Below, in pieces: positions 50,986 to 61,243 of a stretch of 64,000 nucleotides of DNA. The notes below the pieces were generated by a model. That model ran no database searches and was not told where the DNA came from. It saw only the letters and a program-made list of their open reading frames with translations. Numbering within the stretch: position 1 is the first letter of the stretch; every line of letters begins with the position of its first letter. Made by a program: the position numbers and the translations under genes. Origin of the DNA: Candidatus Didemnitutus mandela (GTDB lineage Bacteria; Verrucomicrobiota; Verrucomicrobiia; Opitutales; Opitutaceae); NCBI GenBank assembly GCA_002591725.1, contig NJAL01000004.1:62001-126000 (forward strand), given 5' to 3'.

Positions 50986-52095
50986 ATGAGCGTAAGAGTC
51001 GAATATCTGACCAAAACTTAAAAAAATTAGCCGGGCGCTTGGCCGATATCAGCCTTGATTCTGCAAAATCGACCGGCTAACGGCGCTGCTTGACCCTTCG
51101 GTTCGGGTAAGGTGACGTTGTTGCGAATCATTACTGGAATTGGGTCGGCGGACACCGCAGTCGTACGCGTTTTTTGGCGACGAAGACGTCACGGATCCTG
51201 TACCTGGCAATAGAATTGATTTTGCAGCACTACGACGTTATTTCGCAAGCTAAAACGTTTCCTTTGGTCCGTACATGTGTTCGCTGGCTACGTGTTGTTC
51301 GTGCAGCGTCATTGCGACTTGTGCGTAAGCTATTGTGCCCCGTAAAGCTGGATGGCTACGCCGGGCGGCTGCTGGGCTAGCGTTAGCGTCTAGCCTTTGG
51401 CGCGTGCGCTGGCTGGGCTGAGACGAAGGTCTTGTCGCTCGACAAGCGCTTTGGGCGGCTGGACTTGCTAAGGTGCGCAAGGAATTGCGGCGCTGGGACT
51501 CCGCGAGATGCACCAGCAAGTGCATCTTACGACGTTCTTAGTGACGTACGATCGGGAGGAGGCGCTTGATATCGGTGGATGATGTCGCGATCATGAACAA
51601 GGCGAAGGTCGAGCAAGTTGGGCAGCCGGACGAGGGTTGCGAGTAGACTGCTCATGCCGTTTTTTATGAGCTTTTTGAGAACGTGAACCGCGTTCAGCTT
51701 CCAGCGCGCTACCTTTGAGCTTGGAGGTGTCGCGGCCGACGCCAGCGGGGTGATTGTGTATGTCTGGCTGCACGAGATCGATGTTACTTTGTTTCGCGAC
51801 CAGATTGGCTCGATAGCGATTCCGCGAAAGTTCGAACATCCCACCAGGGAGGGGGTACGTGGTGAGGCGGTTGACTTGCTCGCGGTTGGAATTGCTGGGT
51901 GGTGCAATCGACGTGGAGCTTGTACGATCCGAGTTCCAGTCGGTAGGCTTTGCAGCGAGGCAGGCTGTGCTGTTCCGACGTCGACCGAATCTCGATGTAC
52001 CGGACGATTTTGCGATTTGAGAAAGAATTTGTGGCAGAGGCTTTTCCGATTGACGCGAGAGTTTTTCATCGCGAAAGAAAATCTATAAAAATATT
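50986..52095 (+). pseudogene. cysA: Remnant of sulfate ABC transporter ATPase CysA
   Basis: Begins MSVRVEYLTKT, then a stop at about 51019. The Walker A region PFGSGKVTLLRIITGI is readable, followed by the H-loop region TTFLVTYDREEALDIG (family VTHDQEEALEVA). Later pieces near 51830-52020 resemble the C-terminal regulatory domain. The signature motif is not legible. Last gene of the dead sbp-cysT-cysW-cysA operon. Confidence 0.8.
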
Positions 52096-52159
52096 TTTAA
52101 TAACGTCTTATAAAAAATTAAGCATGCAGCCATGCTAATTCACTTTTCCGTGTGGCTGT

Positions 52160-52860
52160 TATAGATAGATTGAAGTGCGAATTACGTGTGATTTCGCGTA
52201 TTTCGACAGTTGGTTGGCAGCCGACTTTCCCTGGAACGCTATTCTACGGAGATTTTTAATGTGGCGTTTGACCAGGAGAAGGAATGGCTCGAAAAACTGC
52301 CGGCATTGTCGAGCGGCTTTGCGTGGTAACGAAAGACTATATTCCGCTGGCGGTGCTTCCGGCGGGCCTCGCCTTGATATAAGTCCATCAAGGCCCTGTG
52401 TGTGGAGGCGGCGAAGCAGGGGAAGGTAGTGTGTTTCGAGGCGGAGCAGTCGACTTCCTATGCGCTGCCTGGTGTCGTCTCTGGCTTTCCCGTTGCGGCC
52501 GGAACCGGTCTCTATCTCGAAACTACCTTAGGTGCTGCCAGAAACCGACGTATTGAATGAATTTTTCCAGTTGTTGGAGGGGGGGCTGGCTTTCTTCCGC
52601 GGGCCTTTTATCTCTCGTTCTGACCACGTATACGACGTTCTTGGCGATTGCGTACAGACTCGATGTTTGTCGCTAACCTAGGCGCGTCGCGTACCGCGGT
52701 ATTTTTGCTGATGGGACACAGGCGGTTTACGCGCTCGTTTGGGCGGCTGCTTGTTACCGGGGCGGAGACCAACTGCTGAGGGGGTCGCAGAGAAGTTCGT
52801 TTCTCGGTTGTGTGCTTGTGTCACTGCTCGAGCTGAAGAGCGGGATGAATCTTATTTAGG
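52160..52860 (+). pseudogene. pilM: Remnant of type IV pilus assembly protein PilM
   Basis: SLERYSTEIFNVAFDQEKEW then LEKLPALSSGFAW, followed after a stop and frame change by VEAAKQGKVVCFEAEQ (the conserved PilM segment T..VE.AK..KV..FEA.Q..P). Then come FVANLGASRTAVFLLMGHRR and FTRSFG, an actin-like fold phosphate-binding strand. PilM is the cytoplasmic actin-like component that links the pilus platform to PilN. About half the gene length and most of the C-terminus are unreadable. Confidence 0.72.
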
Positions 52861-52919
52861 CAGCGGCGGGGGGCCGGAGCGGGGCGCATTCTTTACCGAG
52901 CTTTGGTTTGCCGCCCAGC

Positions 52920-53560
52920 TGTGCTTTGGCTTCAGGCAGCCGGTATTATATTTGCTCCAGCCTCGGCTGCGCGAACGGCAGGAGCGCCACCGGTATCTGC
53001 GCGGTTGGTCGTAGTGGCAGCGTTCGCCGTTCTTTCAGTGGTTGCCGCTAATGCTCTATTTTCGAGCTTACGCGGCTTTGGCCCACCGGAACGTGCTGGC
53101 GTTCGCACAATAATTTGTGTCAGCAGGTGTGTAGTTGCTAGAATCCCGAGAAGCTCGATGAGCTCTGCTGCGAACTAGCAGCCCTTTGGGGTTTATGTCT
53201 GCCGCGCTGGCTCGCTGTAATTGCTGGCAGATCTTCAGACGGGTCTCGCCAAAGTTTCGGAAGTGTTCCTGAAACGATTGCAGGTCGTCACGCTCACAGC
53301 GGAAAAAACGAACGCAGAATCTGCACCTGTTCGAGGTTTCTACTAGCGGACGCATGTTCGATCGCGCTAGTCTGCTTTCGAAGGTTAGCGATGAAACCAA
53401 TGAACCCGTGAAGCGGCTGCTTCCTGGGATGGGAAATGTGTCCTTGGCCACCCACGTTGAAGGCCGGCGTTTTGGATGTCTCGTAGCCAGGCGTGCTGTG
53501 TTTTTTTCTGATTATTACCGACGCTGCGTATCCGTTTTGACCAGCACCCCCCCTGATTCA
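52920..53560 (+). pseudogene. Remnant of pilus inner-membrane assembly protein (PilN-like)
   Basis: A membrane segment preceded by a basic and Ala-rich stretch (VSARLVVVAAFAVLSVVAAN) is followed by pieces in two frames: LLADLQTGLAKVSEVFLKRL, GRMFDRASLLSKVSDETNEP and VKRLL. One N-terminal helix followed by a periplasmic alpha/beta domain is the PilN/fimbrial-assembly layout, and the position after pilM agrees. The identification is from layout and position more than from sequence. Confidence 0.45.
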
Positions 53561-53584
53561 AATGATGTCCTTTTTATGTAACTT

Positions 53585-54370
53585 TAGACTGGAATGTGTG
53601 TGTTGCTGACGGTCGGAAGCTGCTTTTGGTTTTTGCTTTGCAAAAACAGGCGCGTTCCGAGGAGGCACAACTGACGCAGAAATGTGCCGAGCCAGAAAAA
53701 TACAGCGGCAACGAAAGTGCTTGGCGTTATGCGAAAAATCCTGTATCTGTTGATATAGCAACGCCGGTCAATTCGATGTTTGTTTCGAGGTTATGGGGAT
53801 GCGAGTGCCTGTGCATGTGCAAAGCGGCGTTTCAGGTCGGCGTGGCAACCAAACTAGATGAACGGTTGGGGGTGGTCATTGAATGGCTCAGTGGTTTTTC
53901 TGCTAGAAATCCGCCCGCAAGAACTCACTGCGGAAAAACTTGGGCGGCTGCTTACACATGCTGAGCGTGCTACACAGTGGATGACCGAGTCTTCGTCTTA
54001 AGCCTGTAGTTTGGCCTTTAGTCTGGTCTTGACTCCGGGCCGGTCCGGAGTCAGTCTGGTGGACGTTTTATGTCTGATTTGCGAATTTTCTTGTAGGTTT
54101 TCTGAGCAGTCGCGAGCGACTGCTTCTGATTCGAACTCACCGCCTAGATACTGGCGTTGAGAAAGTTTTTAAATCAATTGGCCAGATTTCAGCTACAGGT
54201 CATTGTGCGCATATCGAAGAGGGATCCTTATCCCTAGTTTCTTCCGTTTTCTTTACTCCGATCGACCAATCCATAAACGGAAGCTGTTCCAATATGTTCC
54301 ATGTTTTTGGTTTGGAACGAATTACCCGCTTTTACGTTGTGGTGAATTTGATTAATCTTCTTTTTCTTGC
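53585..54370 (+). pseudogene. Remnant of PilO-like pilus protein
   Basis: Pieces such as ATKLDERLGVVIEWLSGFSA near 53850 and LRKFLNQLARFQLQVIVRI near 54150 resemble the C-terminal region of the PilO-like proteins of Verrucomicrobia (F..T.....LR.FLN.LA.F.LPVVVR). They are interrupted by stops. Its place as third gene after pilM supports this, but sequence support is thin. Confidence 0.35.
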
Positions 54371-56159
54371 GGGCGTCCTGTCGTCATAATTTTCCTAGGC
54401 CTTCCCCGTCCCACGAAAAGTCCGAACTTTGGTCGGGTTTGCTGCTGTGCCCCGCAGAGGGCTCTTGGGTGTGGACGTTGCACCTGTCCTTGGTCGCGGT
54501 GAAACGCTCCAACGCGGCTATTGCTCTTGGCAGTCGGCACCAAGAGGCGACGGGGGTTCCGGTGCCGAAAGGAGGTAAATCTGAGTCGGGCTTGGACGTC
54601 GAACTTGTGGTGGTACAGGAGGGGGAGGGAGCTCGATTTTCTCCAACTCGAAATTTATGTTGACAAGCCGGTCGACTATGTGGTTGTTTTCGTGAGTTGG
54701 CATTGCGAACTTTGTTCGCCAGCGAGGGAGGGGTGTTTTTGTCGAGCTCTGCCTGACGGCTGCACAGTTTCCATGTCGAAAAAAGTCGTTAAAAAGTGAT
54801 GAGGCGCTGGCGGTTTTGCACGACGAAAGCTGGGAACCGACGTCTAGCTCGGCAATCGTTCTCGCAAGTTTATCGACACTCAAACGGCAACCTTTTGGCA
54901 AGCCGCAAGCGATCCCGGTCAGCCGGCACAAAAGCGATACTTTCTCCGAGGCCGATGCTGTTTTTCACATAGAGCAAATTCAGCACGATCTGCCAAAGGT
55001 CGTCGTTGCGAAACTGACGCCGAGTGCCCGCAATCCGGAGGTCCGAACACTTTATCTCACGACCGATATAGTCGTTTCCCATGAGACGGCCCCGGAAAAT
55101 ATTTTCCGTTGTTGCCAGTTGTTTACCCTAAATTCCCCATTTCGAATGTATATCTATTACTGTTCATTGGTATGGCTCGCTGGGTTCGTTGTACTTGCTT
55201 CTCTTTTTATATCCGTCTCCCGACAACCCTAGATACTCAATTACGATCGAGTACAAAACGCAGTTGTTTCCCATCGTGTTTGCAGGCACGCAGGACCGTA
55301 GCGATTCCGTGAAAGTGCTAGCAGCGCTTGAGGAGTTGCTGAAAATCGCGCCAAATGACGATACGGTTAAATACTGTAAAGCGCCTGCTGACTTGGGACA
55401 GTCGGCGCTAAGGGAAATTTCTGCTTCCGGTGAAATTGTAAGCGAAGCCAACTTCCGCTTACCGTGCTGTCAGAGATCAACGAGTTGGTGCGCGCAGAGG
55501 AAGAACGGCTGGAAAATTTTCTGGCGGCCTCCTCCTGGACCGTAGAAAAGACGCGGACGCTTCCCCGTCGAATGAAGGTTTGCGGTAGCGTTTGGAAAGC
55601 TTGGGCCCGCTTTGACAGGTTTCCCCGCGAACCGTGGCATACAAGCGGCGGGTGGCGTGCCAATCGATGCCGCGCACCGCGGCATCGCCTGCCCAACAGG
55701 CCGAATACCTGCGTTCGCTGTGGCCAAGGCCAGGCTGCTGCCTGGCACAGCCTGGCGGCGGACAGCGATGCGGCGCCCTCAGATCGATCGGATCAAGTAA
55801 CAGTAACAAGGTTCGTCGCCCGTGGCCGCGCCCAGTATTTTGGGGAGCAAGATGACGCTGTCTGCCTAGACCTTTGAGTGGGGAATGGTGGATCTTGATC
55901 CGCAAAAACCACCAAGGAAAACATTACCTAAACATGCTCTCGCAATTGAGCATCTGCGAGATTATTGTGGTAGCGGTGGAAGATTTAGCCTCTAACTGCA
56001 GACCACGATGCAAGTGTTGAATAAGGCCAGAACCACGAGAACAACACCTGGTAGCGTTCTTGAGTGGTTCATCAATAAATAAGCGGCATCCACTTATTGC
56101 TATCATTATACCATCCTACCTGTTCAATATAAACTCTACAAAATCGTGCTGTCAATCAT
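54371..56159. other. Decayed region, probably pilus-related
   Basis: Plus-strand frames at 54816-55232, 55189-55545 and 55464-55877 have sustained coding character (ITIEYKTQLFPIVFAGTQ, VLAALEELLKIAPNDDTVKY) and may include the TPR-like N-terminal half of the secretin that follows, plus one more gene of the locus. Several stops and frame changes occur. Not firmly assigned. Confidence 0.4.
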
Positions 56160-57740
56160 GAATTTCAGTCACATGGAGCCTTAGCCGTGTGGTGAATACG
56201 TTGAGCGTCGTCCCCGAGGAGTTTGGCCCCAGCGTGAAAGGGCTCGGAGGGCGTCAATATCGTGCTGCTCGATCTTGCAAATGCGAATCCGAAGGCCAAC
56301 TTCACCCTGTGCAATATGAGTTTCCCGTTGAAGCGTGTGCTCGATTTCATCGCTAACGCGATCTGCTACCAATACGAAGTCGAAGTGCAAGCTGATACGG
56401 TGGCGGTGCGGCAATTGTGATGCGCAAAACCTTGCTCAACACGCAGTTTTACGGTCTCGCGCTGGGCGGTTTTGCGAATGATCGGCTGCGGTAACTCAGC
56501 AATCGGTGAAGGAAAGCTGTGGCTACCAGTTCCGAGTTATCTCCTGGAAGCGAAAGGTGATCTGATTAAAAAAATCGAATTTGCAGGTGTGATTTTCGAA
56601 TAGGAGACAAAAATCGGATTAGCGTTCGATAACTAAATAATTGACCGTTACAGAAGAGGCCGCACAAATTTCAAGCGGATCTGGAGTGTTTTTAATACGG
56701 CTACAACGCCGTCCGTCCGGCAGAGATCAATGCCAAATTTATAGGTTATAGGAGCGCGATAAGGCGTTCTGGGTGGGCGCTTGGTGTGAAACTAAAGCAT
56801 TAACATAAAAATCTATATAACTCAGCCGGGCATGCAAGCAACCTATCAAAGCGCTCGCTCGCCAATATCTTTTCGAACACTGCTACAGGCATGTCGGGCA
56901 GCGTTGTGTATTCGGTTGCTGCAGGAACAACGACTACGACCAAGGTTGTGATGTGACGATATACGACTCGGACGCTCTTGACATGCCGGTCTCCAATGAA
57001 TGCGCCGGGCATTTCGGGTACGACTAGTATCGGGCTAAGCGGCAATCCACTTGCACCGGCGACTGAATTTTGGGCGAGTTTATGTAAATTCAGTCGTGCG
57101 GGCGCTTTCAAAAAAGCGGCATGAAATTCTTGAGCGTGCCGAGGCTGACCGTGCTGTCTGGCACTACGGCGACGATTACGGTTCTCCATGAATTGCGCTA
57201 TACGCAGAAATACGGGTAGGTGGAAAACGAAATCAGCACGGGAAGTTCTAGCGACGACGGTTCGGCCAGTGCCGCGATTACGGCAGGTGCGCCAGAAAGC
57301 TTTACCAAACGCAAAGCTGGCGTGTAGTTGAAGGTTACGATGGCCGTGGAACAGGGCGATTACGTTATCAGTCTCGATCTCAATCCAAAGATGGCCGAGT
57401 TTGAAGACTTTGTGGAATATGGCGACCAGGGTGTTCGCGGTTTCTGGCAGCACTATGGTGACCCGTGCCTTTCGGCTTTTACCAGCTGGCTTTCGCGATG
57501 CGGGAAGTCACGACCAAAGTCACTAACTCGGAACGGCGCGGCGCTCGTGGTGGGCGTCTCGATCTGCGAAGATGTGAAGACAAACGACAGTGTTCTTGTG
57601 ATCAGTAACGTGCAGTCGAATTCACTTTATCAAAACCCGGCGATTGTGACGCCCGACAGCATTTCTAAGCGCGGCGGGCAATGGCAGCTCTGCGCCTCTC
57701 TAAGACTCAGGGACGATTTGTTCACGTCTGTGTTTTGAAG
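56160..57740 (+). pseudogene. Remnant of type IV pilus / type II secretion secretin (PilQ/GspD-like)
   Basis: In order across frames: VNIVLLDLANANPKANFTLC with MSFPLKRVLDFIANA (secretin N-domain), AEINAKFIG (the VEIEAKF motif of N-domains), GSVVYSVAAGTTTTTKVV, VRALSKK, LTVLSGTTATITVLHELRY, ISLDLNPKMAEFEDFVEY, REVTTKVT, and NGAALVVGVSICEDVKTNDS. This is the beta-barrel secretin domain of the outer-membrane channel. At least ten disablements are visible. Placed after pilM and the PilN/O-like remnants, it completes a dead pilus locus. Confidence 0.75.
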
Positions 57741-58553
57741 AACACGAGACAGACGTTGTCGGCGAGCGGCTAACTCTAGCAAAAACGAGAAAGGTTCGCT
57801 CCGATAGCGCCGGGAACTTGTGTGAGTTTCAAGGCGGCCGCTTGGCGTCCGAAATTTTCGCTTATCGGCACGGGGTTTTTCGTTACTCCACTCATAAAAA
57901 GAACACGCGTTCCAGAGCGACTAATTTATGTACGCCGAGCTGGTCGATGATCTCTTTGAGCGGTTGAATGGCGCACGCGAACTCGCGATGTTCGGTCATA
58001 GAGGGCAAAAGCTGATTTCAATAGGAATTTCCGGCTAGGCCATTTTTATAACGTTTTCATATAGCATGCTAAATGGACGCGGCGGTGTCATCGTTTGCTA
58101 CGGAGGGAAAGGAATGAGGCAGGGCAATCACGCTCGCTGGCGAAACCCACCGAGCCCAGGTTACCGCCTTGCAGCTTAGTTTGCCAAGGGATTTGGGGAA
58201 ATCATGGGCAGGATAGGACGCGGCAGTTTTTTTGGCGGCCGCTTGTAGAACTGAAAATATTTGATACGCAAGGCATCACCGTCCGCGGAGCGGATCCGAA
58301 TAGCCGCACAAGTGTCCATCTTTGGAGAACGCGCGGTGGCCGATGAAATGAGTGTGTTCTGCCTCCGTATTGTCTAAGCTGGCCCATTTTGTACCGGTGA
58401 CACGCATAATACGTTTCCAGCGAGTAAAAACAGCAGGCACCTCAATGCAAGAACTTGTCCGGAGCAGGGCAATGGAAAGCTGTCAGCCGATGGGCATTTG
58501 GGGGCACTTGTGAATTGGGTTGCCCGGATCGAGACGAAAGATTGCGTTGCCGT
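57741..58553. other. 0.8-kb decayed region, not assigned
   Basis: Downstream of the secretin remnant. A few plus-strand pieces (LVDDLFERLNGARELAMFGH at about 57937-57996) look coding-like but match nothing I know. It ends at the start of the exonuclease gene. Confidence 0.4.
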
Positions 58554-59444
58554 ATGGCGAAATGGCTCTTGCTTGACGGCTATAACCTGGCTTTTCGCGC
58601 GTTCTATGGAATGCCGGAACTGACCCGCACCGATGGGTTTCCGACGGGTGCGTTACACGGCTGGGTGCGGACGATTTGGCGGTTGATCGATTTGGAAAAA
58701 CCGGACGGTGGTACGGTTGTCTTCTTCGACTTGAGCGGATCGCGCGAGCGCGAGGCGCTGCATGAGGATTACAAGGCGAATCGGAAGGAGACACCGGAGC
58801 CGCTCAAGAAACAGATACCGGTGATTCGCGAACTGACCCGTGCAATGGGTTTGGTAGGCGTCGAATTAGAGGGCGTGGAATCGGACGATTTGCTGGCCGC
58901 CGAGGCTCGGTCGCTCGCTATGGCCGGACACGATATCTTGATTGTAAGTACAGATAAAGATTTCGGACAGTGTGTCAATGAACGAATCAAGATTCTGCTG
59001 CCGCCTACGGCGAATACAAAACTCGGTTGGCGGCAGCTCGATGCGACGGGTGTGCAAGAGAAATTTGGCGTGCTACCGGTGCAGATAGCCGAGTATCTCG
59101 CGATTATGGGCGACACGTCCGACAACATTCCCGGCATCAATGGCGTCGGCCCTAAGACGGCTTCAAACTGGCTGGACGAGTACGGTTCGCTGGAGGCGAT
59201 TATTGCGTGCGCTGCCGAGCTGAAGCCCGAGCGTTTTCGCAGCCTGGTTGCCGCGCATGCGGGGGATTTGCGGCGCAACTTGAAACTGACAACCTTACAG
59301 TCTGTGACGGTGGCGCCGTTGATGACACAAGGTGAAGTCGTTGTGGAAAAGCTTTTCCAAATCCTCGAGCATATGGAGATGAAATCGACGCTCGTAGAGG
59401 CAAGGAAACGTTACCCGACCGGCGGCCAAAACGAGCTTTTCTAG
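58554..59444 (+). CDS. 5'-3' exonuclease (PolA-type N-terminal nuclease, stand-alone)
   Basis: A 296-residue FEN-like nuclease, equivalent to the N-terminal domain of DNA polymerase I but without polymerase. Motifs: LLLDGYNLAFRAFYGMP, VFFDLSGS and YKANRKETPEPLKKQ, GVESDDLLA and VSTDKDFGQCV (metal-binding acidic residues), and the helix-hairpin-helix region DTSDNIPGINGVGPKTASNW. It would remove RNA primers or flaps. The ATG at 58554 fits the family; the frame extends 33 codons further without support. Whether a full polA exists elsewhere is not visible here. Confidence 0.93.
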   Translation: MAKWLLLDGYNLAFRAFYGMPELTRTDGFPTGALHGWVRTIWRLIDLEKPDGGTVVFFDLSGSREREALHEDYKANRKETPEPLKKQIPVIRELTRAMGLVGVELEGVESDDLLAAEARSLAMAGHDILIVSTDKDFGQCVNERIKILLPPTANTKLGWRQLDATGVQEKFGVLPVQIAEYLAIMGDTSDNIPGINGVGPKTASNWLDEYGSLEAIIACAAELKPERFRSLVAAHAGDLRRNLKLTTLQSVTVAPLMTQGEVVVEKLFQILEHMEMKSTLVEARKRYPTGGQNELF

Positions 59445-59452
59445 CTCAAAAG

Positions 59453-60202
59453 TTAGGTGGACGGTGTTGGTTGCTTCGGCGGTTCGAAAGTATAGCCGAC
59501 GCCGTGTACCGTCTTTAAGCTGTCGAACGAAAGACCGTTTTTGGAAAAAGTGGAACGAATCTTTACGATGTATTGATCGAGTGAGCGCGAGCGTACGTCG
59601 GCGTGGATACCCCAGACGGAATGGATAAGCTCCTTGCGCGTGATGATGGTGTGTCGGTGTGTGTTGAGGTAAGCGAGGATGCCAAGTTCCTTGCTGCCGA
59701 TCTTCAGCATGACGCCGCTAGGAAGTTCGATTTCAAGCCGGTCGGGGTGCACGCGGGAGCCAAGGAATTCAAACGGCTTATCGATGGTGCGTGTGTTTTT
59801 TGTGATGTTGAAATCGCAACTCCCTTCCGTCCGGCGTAGTACGGCGTTGATGCGCGCAACGAGTTCGGCGTAGCTAAAGGGCTTCGTTACGTAATCGTCA
59901 CCACCGAGCTCAAAGCCTTTCATCTTGGCTGTTTCTTCGATGTTGCCGGTGAGAAAAATAGTGGGGATGTGGACGTCTTGCTTTTTTAGGTCGGCGAGCA
60001 GCTGGAAGCCGGTTGCATCGGGCAGGCTGATGTCGAGGACAAGGAGGTTGGCGAAGTTACGCTGAAGGAAGCGAAGGGCGGGAGCGCAACGGTTATAGGG
60101 CTGGGTCTGCATGCTCGCATCTTCCAGGTGCTGGCATATAAGCCTGCAGAGTTCTTCGTCGTCTTCGACGACTACGATTAGAGGGCGAGATTTGGCGCGC
60201 AT
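59453..60202 (-). CDS. OmpR-family response regulator
   Basis: A 249-residue two-component regulator. The receiver domain (about 8-122) has the acidic pair D14/D15 (VVEDDEEL), phospho-acceptor D57 (LLVLDISLPD), T85 (IFLTGN) and K107 (YVTKPFSYAELVARI). The C-terminal winged helix (about 150-240) shows LEIELPSGVMLKIGSKELGI, TRKELIHSVWG, RSLDQYIVKIR and VHGVGYTF. Complete. No histidine kinase is adjacent: the gene is alone, converges with the exonuclease gene and diverges from aguB. The signal and targets are unknown. Confidence 0.94.
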   Translation of the reverse strand: MRAKSRPLIVVVEDDEELCRLICQHLEDASMQTQPYNRCAPALRFLQRNFANLLVLDISLPDATGFQLLADLKKQDVHIPTIFLTGNIEETAKMKGFELGGDDYVTKPFSYAELVARINAVLRRTEGSCDFNITKNTRTIDKPFEFLGSRVHPDRLEIELPSGVMLKIGSKELGILAYLNTHRHTIITRKELIHSVWGIHADVRSRSLDQYIVKIRSTFSKNGLSFDSLKTVHGVGYTFEPPKQPTPST

Positions 60203-60367
60203 TGAGCAGAGTAGTCGATGATTTTAGAAATTTTTACAATTGGTAAGCGCTTGTCAAAGTCTTGTTTATTACAAGGCAGCCGAAAGAAAGGAGGCCCGGA
60301 CTTGATTTACTTGTTATCGGGCGCGGATGACGTTCGCTGTGCGAGACACGTATTCTCCTTATCTTTT

Positions 60368-61243
60368 ATGAAAGTTACTCTTGGTCTGCTGCAACATGCC
60401 TGCTCTGCGAACCCCATGGGGAACCTTAAGAAAGCGTTGAAGCTCGCCGAACAGGCGGCTAGGAAGGGCGCAAAAATTATCTGCACACAGGAACTGTTTC
60501 GTTCGCGATATTTCTGCCAGACGGAAAAACACGACTACTTCAAAATGGCGGAATCGATTTCCGGACCGAGCACGGTGGCGTTCCAGAAGATCGCGAAGAA
60601 ATACAAAGCGGTGATCATCGTGTCGCTTTTCGAAAAGCGTGCGAGCGGACTGTATCACAATACGGCTGTGATTATCGATGTCGATGGCTCTTTGCTCGGC
60701 ATCTATCGAAAAATGCACATCCCGGACGATCCACTTTACTACGAGAAATTTTATTTCACACCGGGCGACACCGGTTTCAAGGCGTGGCAGACGAAATACG
60801 GAAAAATCGGTGTACTCGTGTGCTGGGACCAATGGTATCCTGAAGGCGCGCGTCTTACCGCGCTGCAGGGCGCGGAAATTCTTTTCTACCCGACTGCGAT
60901 CGGCTGGCACCTGAGCGAAAAACAAGAATATGGCACAACCCAACACGGTGCGTGGGAGGTCAGCCAGCGCGCGCATGCGGTAGCGAACGGATGCTACGTT
61001 GCCTCAATCAACCGCATTGGCGTGGAGAAGCCCGAAGGCAGTGACGGCATCGAATTTTGGGGACAGAGCTTTGTCGCCGGAACGAGCGGACAGATCCTTG
61101 CTAAAGCCAGCGTTGGCCAGGAGGAAATCGTCCTGCAGGAAATCGATCTGGAAAAGGTCGACGTTACGCGCACGTACTGGCCATTTTTGCGCGATCGCCG
61201 CATCGATGCCTATGGTGATCTAACAAAACGTTTCCGTGACTGA
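60368..61243 (+). CDS. aguB: N-carbamoylputrescine amidase
   Basis: A 291-residue nitrilase-family enzyme that hydrolyses N-carbamoylputrescine to putrescine, CO2 and ammonia. The Glu-Lys-Cys triad is E42 (IICTQELF), K115 (GIYRKMHIPDD) and C152 (GVLVCWDQWYPEGARL). Other family features are YYEKFYFTPGD and the C-terminal YWPFLRDRRIDAY. The ATG at 60368 (MKVTLGLLQH) fits the family N-terminus; the frame starts 50 codons earlier without support. The stop overlaps the start of aguA by eight bases, so the pair is one operon for the agmatine route to putrescine. Confidence 0.95.
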   Translation: MKVTLGLLQHACSANPMGNLKKALKLAEQAARKGAKIICTQELFRSRYFCQTEKHDYFKMAESISGPSTVAFQKIAKKYKAVIIVSLFEKRASGLYHNTAVIIDVDGSLLGIYRKMHIPDDPLYYEKFYFTPGDTGFKAWQTKYGKIGVLVCWDQWYPEGARLTALQGAEILFYPTAIGWHLSEKQEYGTTQHGAWEVSQRAHAVANGCYVASINRIGVEKPEGSDGIEFWGQSFVAGTSGQILAKASVGQEEIVLQEIDLEKVDVTRTYWPFLRDRRIDAYGDLTKRFRD

